From positions 8,246,001 through 8,310,000 of the forward strand of contig NC_052140.2 of NCBI RefSeq assembly GCF_016086655.4: a stretch of DNA of 64,000 nt. The letters are read 5' to 3'. A program made the position numbers and the translations under genes. The stretch is from Lepeophtheirus salmonis. Its lineage: Eukaryota; Arthropoda; Copepoda; Siphonostomatoida; Caligidae. Positions 32,811-44,352 of the stretch are shown in pieces. The notes under the pieces were generated by a model. The model saw only the letters and a list, made by a program, of their open reading frames with translations, was not told where the DNA came from and ran no database searches. How positions within the stretch are numbered: position 1 is the stretch's first letter; every line of letters starts with the position of its first letter.

Positions 32811-33419
32811 CCATTTTAATTTAAAAAAAACCATTAAAAAGTTATTTATTCATCAAGTTGTTTTACCTTTATTGTATCCCACAACCATTCAAATGAAAAG
32901 AAAGAAAAATACCATGCCAAAAATCAGTTGGTAATTTTGGGTCTATTTTTTCAAACCATGGAGTTCTTCAAATAACTCTCAAAAAATATAAAGAAAAGTT
33001 CACAGCTAAACACGAGCTAATTTTAATTAAATCAATCAACGTTCAGAACAGTGATTAGAGGAAAAGAAGCAAACAGATCAACAGCTGACAACAAAATACA
33101 CTTTATATTTTTGAAGTAAATCGGTGTCATAGCAATGCCATCTTTATATTGTGTCTCTAAACCTTTACATATACAAAAGAAAGAAAAAAGGTCTGATATC
33201 AATTGTTAGAAAGCCAATCATTCCTGCAGCTCTCGGACAATTTTTCATTTAATTTACATCACAAACATACTGCACAATGGTTTCAAAGATATATATCTCC
33301 ACCAAAACTGTTATGTATTTTTGATTATTTTGTTTTGTATAAAAAAAGATATGTAGGGATTCCAGTTTGGCATCGGTTGGGCCACATAAAGGATTTGGAT
33401 GGTGCACAGGATTGAGGAT
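32811..33419. other. Non-coding, nothing recognised
   Basis: AT-rich. The 70-codon frame at 33203 has no family. Confidence 0.3.
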
Positions 33420-33676
33420 TTCATTGCTCTTGACGACCTTGGACTCTTTGATGGGATCTGTTTAGAGCTGTTCGAAGCTACACACATAGGATAATGTTTC
33501 TTAGTCCATCAGAGTATTAAGATACATTTAACCTCTTGGCAAGGTTACTCATGCTCGTTGTAGGCGATCTCACAATGATGGCTCTGATGCCAGTCAGGAA
33601 ATTGGTAGTCCTGTTTTTTTGTACTTTAGAATTCCTCTTAAGGACTTGCCTTTTGCTTATAAGCTTATTTACCTTC
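33420..33676 (-). pseudogene. Mariner transposase N-terminal fragment
   Basis: On the minus strand around 33650-33530, NFLTGIRAIIVRSPTTSMSN and LAKRLNVS match the second helix-turn-helix of mariner transposases ('FL..L...I..DPT.SM..LAK.L.VS'). It is cut off by the Rep-A element starting at 33679. Confidence 0.65.
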
Positions 33677-33678
33677 AG

Positions 33679-33829
33679 GGGCGTCTGCAGAGTGTCAGCT
33701 GGAGGGAATGTAGCCCCTACAAATGGAAATGATCTTTTTTCACTATAAAAAATTATTGCTCTGGAAGAAAAATGTAATGAGATAACAGGGATTAAAAAAT
33801 TTCTTTAATGTAATACTGCAGACACCCTG
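33679..33829 (-). repeat. Rep-A copy without minisatellite array
   Basis: The left end caggggcgtctgcagagtgt, agctggagggaatgtagccc and the right end gtaatactgcagacaccctg match the two Rep-A ends in reverse orientation. Only about 75 bp of unrelated AT-rich core lie between. This shows the ends and the array are separable. Confidence 0.7.
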
Positions 33830-34061
33830 TAAAATAAAACGGCATGAAAAAAATCGACAGCAAACAATTTTTTTTTCTTGTTGGTGGTATTAGTCTATAG
33901 TAGTAAAAAATAAAACGTTAGTCAAGTGTGATATATTTTGTAATTGCAAACTAAGTAAAAACTTCTTAATTTCGAAGGCTTGTATCATTTCTCTTTAAAT
34001 AGAGCGAACATATAAATATAAAGAGTGTTAGCTAATGGATAATAAAGAGTAGGGGTGTCAC

Positions 34062-34103
34062 TAAACCCCCCTCCCCACGCTTTTTTTTGTGGGTGGGGGG
34101 CTC
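34062..34103. repeat. C-rich/G-rich hairpin
   Basis: ccccctccccacgc is followed by a T run and gtgggtggggggc. The arms pair imperfectly over about 13 bp. It is a conspicuous GC island in AT-rich DNA. Function unknown. Confidence 0.5.
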
Positions 34104-34311
34104 AAAAGTTTCTAAAGACCCCGAAATTTTTTTATCATATATATAAAAATTGAAAAGTTGTACAAATTTCAATTTTTTCGTCTTAAACTACATTATTTAA
34201 TTAGGACTTTGGTTATTCTAATTACTAACACTATGATTTATTATATCTATTAAAATTACATGGTTATTATATATTTATATGCAATATAATTGTGGATATT
34301 TGATACTGATC

Positions 34312-34612
34312 AGGGGCGCCTGTAGGATTATATTTTGGGAAGGGCTTGTTTTTTGAAATATGAAAAAAAAAATATATATATAAGAATTAAAATTTCTTGT
34401 ATCAAAATTTGAAAAATGAAAGTTTTAAAAAAAAAAATTCAAATATAATATTTTTTTTTTGTAAAAATTTCAGATATTAATTTTTTAGAAAAAAATTTCA
34501 AAATCTAAAGACTATTCACAACAAATTAATTTATTTGGAAAATAAATCAAAAAAGTCATAGCTATTCTCAAAAAATTAAATTGTTAAGAAAAGAATATTA
34601 AAAATCCAGAAC
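34312..34612 (+). repeat. Rep-A copy, left end and array
   Basis: It begins caggggcgcctgtaggatta, tattttgggaagggcttg, followed by about five units of the AT minisatellite. The right end is missing, replaced by a LINE tail. Confidence 0.65.
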
Positions 34613-35150
34613 TAGCCAAAACTGGAGCTCTGGATCAACCTCCTAGCCAAATTGTTGGTATCCCTTGGTCATCTCCTAGGAAGAAGGTATCTGCCCATTA
34701 CATAGACAAATGGCAGGCACTTTGGTTGAACCTTTACTATTGTCGTCAAAGCCGTGCGATGCTCCCAAGAGTTCCACTTGGGAGATGGAAGCATTCCTTG
34801 GATTTTTCGAAGGAAAACTGAACTCTTTGGTTCAGTTTACACTGCCCATTGTCTCCTAAACCAACCTATCACCTTATGCACCATGAAGGTAGCCCACTAT
34901 GTCGTGGGTGTGGTTAAAGAGATGAAAAACCAAATCATCTGGGTTATGAATGTCCTAAATTTATGATAGAGCGGACAAAGCTTTTAGACCTTTTCAAGGT
35001 TATTCCGTCTCCAGCCTATACATTTTTTTTTAATGAATTCTGATATCGAGGACTGGCTGAACAATGCACCATCCCTAGAACACAAGTTAAAGTTATTTTT
35101 ATATGTTCCTCTACTGATTATATGTTTTATATGATGTGTAGTAATAAATG
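34613..35150 (+). pseudogene. LINE ORF2 C-terminal tail
   Basis: Reading + with shifts: VSAHYIDKWQALWLNLYYCR, WKHSLDFSKEN, then TYHLMHHEGSPLCRGCG and PNHLGYECPKFMIERTKLL. This is the terminal zinc-knuckle region (C..C......H...C) of Jockey/R1-like LINEs. It is followed by 3' sequence to about 35150. No poly-A tail is evident. Confidence 0.7.
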
Positions 35151-35686
35151 GTTTAATTAATTTAAAAAAGTCATATTGTTTACAACTATAGGTAAAAAAA
35201 TATGTTATTAGAAAAAAAAAAATATATATATATCATTTTTGTGAAAGGATGTAATATCGGCATTACAATAGTACAATGGAAAAAAAAAGCCCAAAGAGTG
35301 TTTCACACCCAAATAATAATTAATTGCTGATATTAAAGAGAAGTATTAGGTTCTTATTTTCTCAATGAAATGAGGGATTATTTTGTAATGGGATGGACCT
35401 TAATTCTAACAAAAGAACAACAAATAGTTTTTTTTAATTCAAGGAACACCTTCTATAAAGCATTATTTATTAAAGATAAGTCCAATTTTATACGTGTGTT
35501 ATAGATAACTCATGTTTACAAGTTGTAACTTGTATAAACATTAGCGTGTTGTGTTTTCAAACTTTTTTCAAATTTCTATTACGACTAGTGCGAAAAAGTT
35601 GTCATATGATAAGAAAATAACCATGCGCAGAAAAATGCCCGTGGAAGATTGCCCTGAAGAAAATTGCCTGTTCCAAAAATTGCCCG
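35151..35686. other. Non-coding, nothing recognised
   Basis: AT-rich sequence with (AT)n near 35222. No gene recognised. Confidence 0.3.
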
Positions 35687-36345
35687 TATTTTTTTCAAAC
35701 TTCATGATGAATAATAACACATTAAAAATCCGCTAAATATTATTAAAGACAAATATCTAAACATATTTGTTTGATCTATCCCCCAAGGGAGTACCTTCAA
35801 CTGTGAGACTAGTCAGTCACCAAGACGAAACATCTGTTCTCTGTGATGATGTTGTGGGTTGGGGTATCAACTGCAGAAAAAATAGTTCCAATTTGGTTTC
35901 CTGTTGGATACCCGTTAACCTACTTGGTGTTGTTGAAGGGAAATGGGGTCCCATAGACTATGAAGAAGTCCAACAAGGTCACGTACTTATTTCAGTAGGA
36001 CTGGGCTCCGGCCCATACTGCTAATATTGTACAAGAGTGGATGGGTAGCAACATGAACTTCTGGTCCAAGAACCTTTGCCCCCTCAGAGCTTAGATCTGA
36101 ATCCACTAGATTACTCTAGTCTGTCACCCGAATATTGATGCCCTGAAGACCTCTGTAAACCAGCACTTGAGGTTCATGAAAAATGATTATGTTGGCATTG
36201 TGTGCAAGGGGTTCCGGAGGTGGTTGGAGGATGTCATTGAGGCTGATGGTGTCCAGATTCATAATTATTGTAATTTGTCATAGTAAGTGTCATATACCAA
36301 AAGGTTCTATAATCTATTATATCATCCTGATCAATTATGAGTGTT
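35687..36345 (+). pseudogene. Mariner transposase C-terminal half
   Basis: Reading + with shifts: GVPSTV, then VPIWFPVGYPLTYL, YEEVQQGHVL, NIVQEWMGSNMNFWSKN, a broken SPDLNPLDY stretch, PNIDALKTSVNQHLRFMKND and CKGFRRWLEDVIEADGVQI. This covers the second and third catalytic positions (the QQD region is shifted) and the C-terminal tail. The preceding 100 bp (35687-35790) recurs at 46075-46170. The 3' flank resembles that of the fragment at 20290-20560, so both belong to one family. Confidence 0.8.
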
Positions 36346-37369
36346 ATAAAGTGTATATGAAGAAATTTTGGCTACTATATACAAATTTATAGCTACGCTC
36401 TTAATAGAATATTACTAAGCAATATTCTAATACAGTATGGAATAAAATAATATGTAGATTTTAATATAACGAAATATATATCTTTAATTCATTTTAAAAA
36501 TGATGAAGTATGACGGTGATAGTCCAGGACTACTTAAGAGATAAATGGCAGTTGGTATGATTGGCTTATTTGAACAACTACCATATGATTTTTGGCCTTT
36601 TTTCTGCTAATTTTTGGAGGAAAATGCGCGCGCTATACAATAAAAGTAACAATGTGTTAGAGACACGCCGTAAAAAAAAGGGGATATTTTTGTTTAAACT
36701 GTCGGTTGGTTGAGTAATAAAACCTCGTAATGAAAAATAACTGGGATAAAATCGTAATTAAATGCTGCTACATGTTTTGAGTGTCTGTATTTAGCCTTTT
36801 TACAGGTTTAATATTGACCAGCATATTTAATGTACTGGAACTTCTTCGGAACAAATTAACAGAGACGCCTACTCACTGACTTGCTGCAAGTATGCAGAAC
36901 ATCTTCCGGAATATTTTGCCCACGTGGCCTTCACAAACACGATTTCAGAAAGTATCATTAGTGGGTCATTTCAGAGACTAAAAACTGCATTAGCCTCCTC
37001 CTTGACTATACTATGGAAAGTCGAGGACGTCAAAGTCAGCTAACGATGGATGCCAAAAGTTTTCAATGTTGTATTTGCATCATGATTGTATTTCATTGGC
37101 AGTGGTGACAGAGGCTCTACCTTGCTATCCCTCTATTTCTGACTCTACACACAATAGTACTTTTAATAGGTATCAGCAAACTAAAAAAATTGAACTATCC
37201 GCAAGGTGGTGTGACAATCTGTAGCTTGTTGTTTAAGTAAAATGGTCGAAGCTCAGAATAATTGTCAGATCGCCTCCTTATGTGGGTGATGTAGTTATGT
37301 AAATTGTGTTTATTTTTTAGCTCGCCCGTTTTTTTTTGGAATTGGTAATCTGAAGAAATTAATTTTCTT
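36346..37369. other. Non-coding, nothing recognised
   Basis: A moderately complex stretch near 36860-37150 carries short open pieces (YAEHLPEYFAHVAFTNTI) that I cannot assign to a family. Confidence 0.3.
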
Positions 37370-37690
37370 TTCCTTAGTTGTTGTTATTATTATTTAACAC
37401 TTCCTTTTCAATTATATTCAAAACCTGAGTGAACATTCGTATGTGCTCGTAAAAGATGGAGAGTAACCTTCAAGACTTGTTGCAGAGTTGTAGTTGCCAG
37501 TCCTTTTTGGACTGAGTGTAGAATGGAGGATCAGCATTGTATAAATTATCCCCAATGTCCTTGTTTATTTCCTTTTTCCCCTCCTCCTCGTCACAGCTGA
37601 TTGTAGCTGATCTCCACTAAAACATTCTTCAGATAGTCAGGGTTACCTGGTTGATTATCGGTTTCTTTTTTTTAACATGCCCATTATAAT
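37370..37690 (-). repeat. Rep-B dispersed repeat copy
   Basis: Read inverted, it follows the 7425-7795 copy: gggcatgttaaaaaaaagaa, ggtaaccctgacta, gctacaatcagctgtgacga, aataaacaaggacattgg, tcaggttttgaatataattg, aaggaaaagaaaatt. It is one of the best-preserved copies. Confidence 0.75.
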
Positions 37691-39164
37691 TATGACTTTC
37701 ATCACTAAACATATTTATGTTATTTTTAAAAATATAATATTATTATTCAGGGAGTTGCATTAAATTGCCGCAAGACGGCGTCACTCTCTATGTTACTTGG
37801 TTGACAAACTAATATAAAGTAATCATTTAGTTAGTTCCTCAACTCATGAACCACTCAGTATGCATTTATAAGTAATTTAATTATTTGTATGTCTTGCAAA
37901 GAGTCTCTATAAAGGTCTCTGTACTTTTAATTAGTGTTCTTTTCATGATTAATTAAGATTCCTATGAAATCCTAAATAATATTGTATGGCTGTGTACAAT
38001 TATATCTGTATTGTTCGCATATATATTTAGATACATTAATATTTATGTATAACTTCGAATGGGTGTAATTTTGATGAATATCAAAGGATGAGATGCATAT
38101 AAATAAATTCTATTGTACAGCACTGAAAATAAAATGGTTGTTCGGTGTGTTAGAATAAAAGAAACTGGAAATTAAGATAGTCACACTAACAATTTCAATA
38201 ATGTTTGAGAGGAGCTCTCATGACATGTTATTGAATTAGCTGCAAGTAACTATAAAAAGCACAAATTCAACTCTGAGTCTTTCACGCGTCGGAAGACAAA
38301 TTTACCTCATTCAAATTATAGTCATTTAAGTCGGACAATTAATAAGTTTAAAGGTGGAACCAACAGATAATTTTTCATAAGAAATCACTCTACAATTGGA
38401 ATGAGTCACTCAACTTATATCCGGGAATGATATAGGCAGGAATTACAACGTTGTTCATCCTTAACTCTATTATTTGGGAATTAGTTAGATCCGAGATAAG
38501 CATTCTGAGTACCACCATTTGGGACTAAGTTGGGTCTTATGCCAAGGGGTTAAACTGAAGTAATTGAAAAACGACTTATTTTAGGGCTGAAACTTCAAAG
38601 AATAATACTCATCTCGAAATTCCTACCCCCCAATTATTTATTTATTCATTAAATACTATACATCATACAATAATAAATACAAATTAAAATTTGGTAATTA
38701 TGAACAAGCTCACTAAAATAAAATCAACATAGTATATGCATAATTTTTGGTTAGGAATTTAACAGTATTTAATTATTAGCACCAGCATTTACAACTTTAA
38801 ATCTTAATATATGGGTTAAAAGCTCAAAAGAGTCCAAGACGGAGTTATACGCATAACTCCACAACAAAACCTGAGAGTTACTAAAATCTTTGTGGCACCT
38901 GTGATTGATTTATACTTATTGTTCTCCCTTGAAGAATAATGATCACAACTTTGGTAAAAAAAACTATTTTCTGGTAGCAATGACAAAAACAAGGCACTCT
39001 TTAAATTTCAATTTCTTTTAACCTTACTTCAAATCGTAAGGGTTACCTAGTTTAAAAAGTTCTTTTATTTTTAAATACCTGCAGAGTGATGTAAATCCTC
39101 GAAACTTTTTGACTATACCGTTTTTTATTTTTTTGAGTTGGTAAAAAGAAGAATGAATTTTCTT
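37691..39164. other. Non-coding with a partial Rep-B piece
   Basis: Bases 38180-38285 carry a Rep-B part (caataatgtttgagaggagc, gctgcaagtaactataaaaa). The rest is AT-rich without recognisable genes. Confidence 0.35.
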
Positions 39165-39385
39165 TTCCTTAGCAGTTGTCATTGTAAAATATTTCCGTAA
39201 TAGTGAACATGCTTTACTAAGTTGATTCAATTATATTCAAAACCTGATTAAACATTTCTGCGTGCCCATAAAAGACAATGTCCTTCTCCCTCTCCTCCCT
39301 GGTCACAATTGATTATAGCTGATCAACTCCCAAACATACCTCAAATTATTAAAGTTACATGTTGATGTTCGTTTTTAGTAGGCCT
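39165..39385 (-). repeat. Rep-B dispersed repeat copy
   Basis: Inverted copy: gatcagctataatcaattgt, agggaggagagggagaagga, ggttttgaatataattgaat, acaactgctaaggaaaagaa. It lacks the middle 'ctgagtccaacaagg' part. Confidence 0.7.
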
Positions 39386-40419
39386 ATTATAAACACGACT
39401 CTCATTTTCCCTATTTATGCATCTCTGTTTGTCTACCAATTAATTACCACCCTTTTTTCTATTTTTTGAAGGGAAGTTTGGGAGAGGTGCCATAAAGATT
39501 GCTATGTGATGAAAGGATTATTAGTTCCTTTTTGAAAGTTATGTAAATGCTTTAATGTGCACACCTATATAGGCATTAGTCTCTGGCTCTATTGTGTGCC
39601 ATATATGTAAACAAAAATATTAAGTAAATGGAAAAGCTTAGTTTATTTTTTTAAAAGATGTTGTTTTGATTAAACAATGAAAAAAAAAAAATATATATAA
39701 GGAGTACATTTTGTCAGATAAATGTTTCATATGAGGGTTCCATTTGTATACATTATTTGTTTTAAATTTGTCCTTAAACTAAGACACATTTATTACAATT
39801 CATATTTTATTATTATAATCTTTACAAAAAGCTACGCCTAAGCTTTTTAACTTGATGTGAGCACTATATGAACTTGTGTACAAACTATTAAAAGCTGAAA
39901 TGAAAACAATGTATTTGAATTTTATCATATTCACTTTTTACATATTTTAATGTTTGTGTTATCATTTATTTGCTTTACAAAAAAAAATAAAAATAATAAT
40001 GAAATTTGTGAAACAATTGCTTTATCAATACAGATTAGGTGATTATATCAATATGGCATTGGGAGACAGTTTTAAGGCACTAAACCTTTTTTTTTTTTTG
40101 GTATGTGACACTTTCTATGGAAAGAAAATACCAATAAGTCCCTCACGCCTATTCTGAATTATCTCAATAAGCATGAAGAGCCTTCCCAAGAGCTGAAGGG
40201 TGCATCCAATGTCTATCAATATTGCTGTGAGTGACTTTTGGGCGTTCTCCTTTTTCCGTAGAAAATGCCAACTATTGTCAGATAACAGCGAAAGGTCTAG
40301 GGCTATCAGGGGTAAGCTTCTCCTCAACTGGATTATCTACTCATTCCTTCTCAACAAAAGCCTTCAAGTTTTTTAACAATTTAGGGCAGGGTCATACAGG
40401 CTTTCTTCTCTGAGAGATC
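39386..40419. other. Non-coding, nothing recognised
   Basis: AT-rich to 40140, then a more complex stretch (40140-40400) just before a mariner tail. The latter may be the eroded body of that element, but I cannot align it. Confidence 0.3.
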
Positions 40420-40596
40420 CTAACCCTTGGGGCGCCGTCGAGAAGAAGACCTGTACGACCCTTTGCTCAAGTGTTAACAACTTGAATGCTTCTATTGATA
40501 AGGAATATCTACTCCGTCAAAACACGTGTAAGTCATTCAGGCTCCAGATTGAGGGCATGGTTGTCACTGATGGAGGCCACTTTGACAAATAATCAA
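40420..40596 (+). pseudogene. Mariner transposase C-terminal tail
   Basis: Reading +: NPWGAVEKKTCTTL, SVNNLNASIDKEYLL, CKSFRLQIEGMVVTDGGHFD, then a stop. It matches 'WG..E...C......L..S......L......AC..FR.RIE.V....GG.FE'. Only the last 60 residues or so remain. Confidence 0.7.
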
Positions 40597-40789
40597 TTTA
40601 TGTACACTGGCAAGAAAAAAAAATAGAATTTCACTTATTTTTCTAATTACTAATCATCAGGTAACACAGTCATTAAGCTATTAAAATGAAGAAAAATTGG
40701 GGTGTTTGCTGTTGGGTTCTCTCCACAATCCCAAAATGTAACACTCCTAGCAATGGTGAAAAAAAGCCCGGATCGTGCCAAATTCCTTT

Positions 40790-41015
40790 CCAATCAAACT
40801 CTTAGCCTCCCCCATTACCAGATCTGAATCCTTTGTACTATACTATCTGGTGGCAACTAGAGTTCCAGTCCTGCAGAATTCAACACCCAAATGTTGAGCC
40901 CTTAAATAACTCTGTCAATTAGAAGTTGTCTGCTATGTCATAGGCTTACATCAAAAGTACATGCAGCAAATTCCTACGCTGCCTAGCAACCGTTATTGCT
41001 GCCTTTGGGGGTCAT
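40790..41015 (+). pseudogene. Mariner transposase C-terminal fragment
   Basis: Reading + with breaks: LPHYQI.IL (from SPDLNPL), QHPNVEPLNNSVN and STCSKFLRCLATVIAAFGGH. It is the tail of a mariner transposase. It abuts an inverted N-terminal fragment starting at about 41490, so the two are unlikely to be one element. Confidence 0.6.
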
Positions 41016-41059
41016 ATTCAAGATTAATTATCCTTGATATCATTATTATACTAGTAATA

Positions 41060-41490
41060 CTGTTTTGGATATTAAATGTACCGGGTTGGGCAGTAAAACG
41101 TGGACTCAATAGGTTCCTGCCCTTCATAACCTCTGTGGTTGAAGGTGGTATGGGATCCTCAGGTATGAAGAAAATCCCAAGTTGTCTGTCACAGCCCTCT
41201 TGATTGCCCTAGCAGCCACGGAGAAGTAGTGGGCTAGACGATTCATCGATTTGGTATGGTCCTCCTTGATCTTCTATTCCAAAGTGGACAGGAACTCCAG
41301 ATCCTTCCTTAAACTGTGCCCTGCACTTCCTGCTTTCCTGGAAAAATATTCACCATATTTTCTCATCTTGGTCACCTTGAAAACCAAGCTCGTGGAGCAA
41401 TTTACAATATCCAAATTCTTAGCCCTTTCAATTTCAGCATGCAGGAGATCTGAGATGCGCTACATTTTTGCAGCTTACTCACTCATGATG
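41060..41490 (-). pseudogene. Mariner transposase N-terminal fragment, copy 1
   Basis: The minus strand starts near 41484 and reads RISDLLHAGIEKARNLDIVK, FKVTKMRKYGEYFSRKAGSA, FLSTLEYKIKEDHTKSMNRL, AHYFSVAARAIKRAVTDNLG and FSSYLRIP. These are both helix-turn-helix domains of a mariner transposase, with a few breaks and no catalytic part. The 5' flank to 41720 is shared with copy 2. Confidence 0.75.
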
Positions 41491-41754
41491 ACCCAATGAC
41501 GAAATATTTTCATAATTTATTTATGCACAAAATTTGGCTAAACCAGGATGTCAAAAAACAATCACTAAACCTTCATATATTAATGAGAACATTTACATTA
41601 ATTAACTGTCCTCATTTTGCTGTGCAACTCTGACTAGGAAATAATATATTATTTCCTAATTCATTCATTTTAGTCTGAAAATTTTTGAGGGACTCCGTAT
41701 ATGTATAAAATAATTAAATGCGGGAGTAAAAGAGTTTGAGAGCCACTACTAGTA

Positions 41755-42300
41755 ACCACGTAGAAGTAGATGGCTTGCCAATTCATCGATTCGATGTGGT
41801 CCTCCTTGATCTTCTTTCCCAAGTGGACTGGAACTCAAGATCCTTCTTTAAACTGTGCCCTGCACTGCCTGCTTTCCTGGAGAGGTATTCTCTATCATTC
41901 TTCATCTTGGTCATCTAGAAAACCAGGCTCCTGGAGTACTTCACAATTTCCAAATTTTTTGTATCTTCAACTTCTTCATTTAGGAGATTTGAGATGCGCT
42001 GCCTTTTGGCAGGTTGCAAACTCATGATGACGATATGACAAAATGTTTATTATAGTTTGTTTATACACAAAAAATGGCAGAGCCAGAATGTCGAAAAACA
42101 ATCACTAAACCTTTTATATTAATGAGAATATTAACATTAATTAACCATCCACGTTTTGTTGTCCAATTCTGACTAAAAAATAATATATTATTGCCTAATT
42201 CGTTCATTTTAGTCTCAAAATTTTGGTAGAACTCTGTGTATGTATAAAATAATGAGATGCAGTAAGTAAAGTAAATAGTTTGAGAACCACTGCTCATCAA
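41755..42300 (-). pseudogene. Mariner transposase N-terminal fragment, copy 2, tandem duplicate
   Basis: This repeats copy 1 in plus-strand order: attcatcgat, ggtcctccttgatcttct, actgtgccctgcact, gcctgctttcctgga, gagatgcgct, then the flank aatgagaatattaacattaa and aaaataatatattatt. The repeat distance is about 540 bp and divergence is visible. It encodes the same N-terminal domain in broken form. Confidence 0.7.
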
Positions 42301-42684
42301 TATCTTTTATATAAATGTTCACTATGTGTAATGGGTGTATATACTCTATTTACCATACCAGGAAATTCAATGGCTCATAAGTATTGTCAGATAGAAGATA
42401 CTTAATAGCTTCTTATAGCATATATGAAGTCCTCGTTTTTTTTTATCCCAGATTTGGTTGTTGAAGCGTAACAACATATTTATATTCTTCGTGAAGAAAT
42501 TACAAAAAATATGTAGTATGTACGTACAAAAATTGACTCAATGAAATTGTAGTTATTCATATCGAGAGTTGTCAATCCTGAGCATTTTTTAGCATGTGTG
42601 TTTTTTTGTTGTTGGACACCATAAATGGGTTTTTATCATCCAAATATGTTATCTTTAGTGATGATTAATGTGTGTTTTGGGCAT
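42301..42684. other. Non-coding, nothing recognised
   Basis: AT-rich spacer between the tandem mariner fragments and a Rep-B copy. Confidence 0.3.
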
Positions 42685-42960
42685 GCGATTACCAAAAATC
42701 AATATGGTAACCATGATAATTTGAATAATTTTATGTAGGAGAGGAGCTTAGTTGTCATGACTTGTTATTAGAACCAGATACAAGACGTTGTGACGACAGA
42801 GAAGGGGTTGAAGGAAATAAATAAGAACATTGGCAAGAATTACTCTGTTTATAAATCCTCAATGGTTACTCTTCGTCACAACCGAATGTTCAATTAGGTT
42901 TTGAATATAATTGAATGTATTAGAAAAGGAAGTTCACTACTCATGAGTTCAATAATTATG
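42685..42960 (+). repeat. Rep-B dispersed repeat copy
   Basis: It follows the family order: gattaccaaaaatcaatatg, gtaaccatgataatttgaat, aggaaataaataagaacatt, ttcaattaggttttgaatat and gaaaaggaagttcactactc. A Rep-C beginning (ttcattcttgaggagagaac) lies nearby at 43082. Confidence 0.7.
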
Positions 42961-43504
42961 CAAAGACTTCAGGGTAATAAAATTCATTCTTGAGATTAAC
43001 CATTCAAAACAAAAAAACAAAACCAATCATGTGAGCTACAAAATGTACACGATTTTCATCACTACTAGTTATCATTGTACTTTCATTCTTGAGGAGAGAA
43101 CATCTAAGTATAAAGTGTAACAACGAATGTGCGAGAGTAATGCTGAGGTGTTATAAAGAGGTCAACGCCGTTATTACAAAAACGCAACAATTAATATATG
43201 CAAAAAAGACTAAGAAAGACTTAAACCTTGTAGAGGTCATTCCTATTATTAATTTACACATCAAAGTCATTAAAAAAATGGACTACTCCTTCAGTTAACT
43301 GAAGACTACGACACTAACATTATTTAATTTTAATTATTCTTCTGTTTGTTTTTATTTTTAGTTCTTTTTTTTACCGGTTTTTTTTGTAACCTTAAAATTT
43401 TATGTTTTATGCTATGTGCTAGGCTTTTGGTTTTTTCGAAGAAGTATAACCCAGAGTGTTTGAGAGTAATGCTGAGGTGTTATAAGGAGGGCTTCCTCCG
43501 AAAA
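42961..43504. other. Non-coding with an internal duplicated phrase
   Basis: The phrase 'agagtaatgctgaggtgttataa.gag' occurs at 43135 and again at 43465. Two short open frames (69 and 61 codons) share the resulting RVMLRCYKE peptide. This is a DNA duplication rather than evidence of a gene. Confidence 0.4.
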
Positions 43505-43735
43505 TACCCTGACAATTTAAATAATGTTTGAGAGGGGAGACACTTTGCTATCATGACTTTTCATTTAATTAACTACAAGCAGCTTTGAAATGAAGAAAAT
43601 AAACACAAACTTAACTCCCTATTAGGCAAGAAGGATTCAGTTTTTGATCCTAAATTCTACTGGGAGTCCAAACAGGATTTAAACTTATAACTCCCTTATA
43701 ACAGATCCACTACGTTACTCTTTCTCAAGGACAGA
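43505..43735 (+). repeat. Rep-B dispersed repeat copy
   Basis: It reads ctgacaatttaaataatgtt, tgagaggggagacactttgc, atcctaaattctactgggag, tccaaacaggatttaaactt, ataactcccttataac. This is the first two-thirds of the family. Confidence 0.65.
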
Positions 43736-43899
43736 TAAACATTGATGTTGTATCGTTATTAAATATTCCCATATGTATAGTTTTATTGATTGTATACAAG
43801 GTATCTGTGCCGTAAAAAGGATATTTTTCGAATGCAACTTTCTCACCAATCAGTTATCAGTTTAAAAAAAAAAAACAGATTCTAAATAGATAAATTTTA

Positions 43900-44148
43900 T
43901 AAAATAAATTAAGCATCAAATACAGGCTCTATACCATGCTGAAAGGGTGAGCTGGCCTTTGTCAAATCCTGGATTTCCTTCTTGTCTGACTGATAAGTTC
44001 ATCTTGGTTTTGCAGGGGGTTTGCATAGTTTGTATTTTGATCACACCCTACACACAAAAATTCATCGGATTCAGATCCAGCGAGTTAGGAGGTCAAAAGT
44101 CAAGTGAGATGAAGACGTCTAAATTGTTGTGGAACCATTTGAAACTCT
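43900..44148 (-). pseudogene. Mariner transposase fragment, degenerate
   Basis: Reading minus, a run equivalent to SLDLNPMNFCV (from SPDLNPLDYFVW) is found near 44095-44045. It is followed by weak C-terminal matches (TKASSPFQHG). Stops and shifts are frequent. Assignment rests mainly on the one motif and its position. Confidence 0.45.
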
Positions 44149-44352
44149 TTATTTTTTCTTTTTCTTTCTGATAGCCTCAAAATCATCTTTATAGGCCTCA
44201 AATTCTCGTTTAACCTTCACTGGATCCCAGAGTTTGAAAAATTGATATGTTGTTGCTCCTGGTGCGGATTCCCGGGAGAGCTCTGAGCCTTTTTCAAATA
44301 TTTGGGGTAACGAATTTGTCCAATGGATACAATTTTTGTTATACTGGTGCAA
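44149..44352 (-). CDS. Unidentified open frame with lysine-rich end
   Basis: I do not recognise this product. The frame has a plausible acceptor (tctcttgttag, near 44372) upstream and encodes ELSRESAPGATTYQF, FKLWDPVKVKREFEAYKDDF and EAIRKKKKK before the stop. The sequence is compositionally balanced, acidic and basic helices alternate, and it is unlike the AT-driven chance frames around it. It could be the last exon of a host gene, an exapted fragment or chance. It directly adjoins a mariner remnant. Confidence 0.25.
   Translation of the reverse strand: MHQYNKNCIHWTNSLPQIFEKGSELSRESAPGATTYQFFKLWDPVKVKREFEAYKDDFEAIRKKKKK

Noticed and set aside
43089..43531. Two short frames sharing the peptide RVMLRCYKE, as a duplicated gene
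   Set aside because: The similarity comes from a short DNA duplication (agagtaatgctgaggtgttataa); outside it the frames are unrelated.
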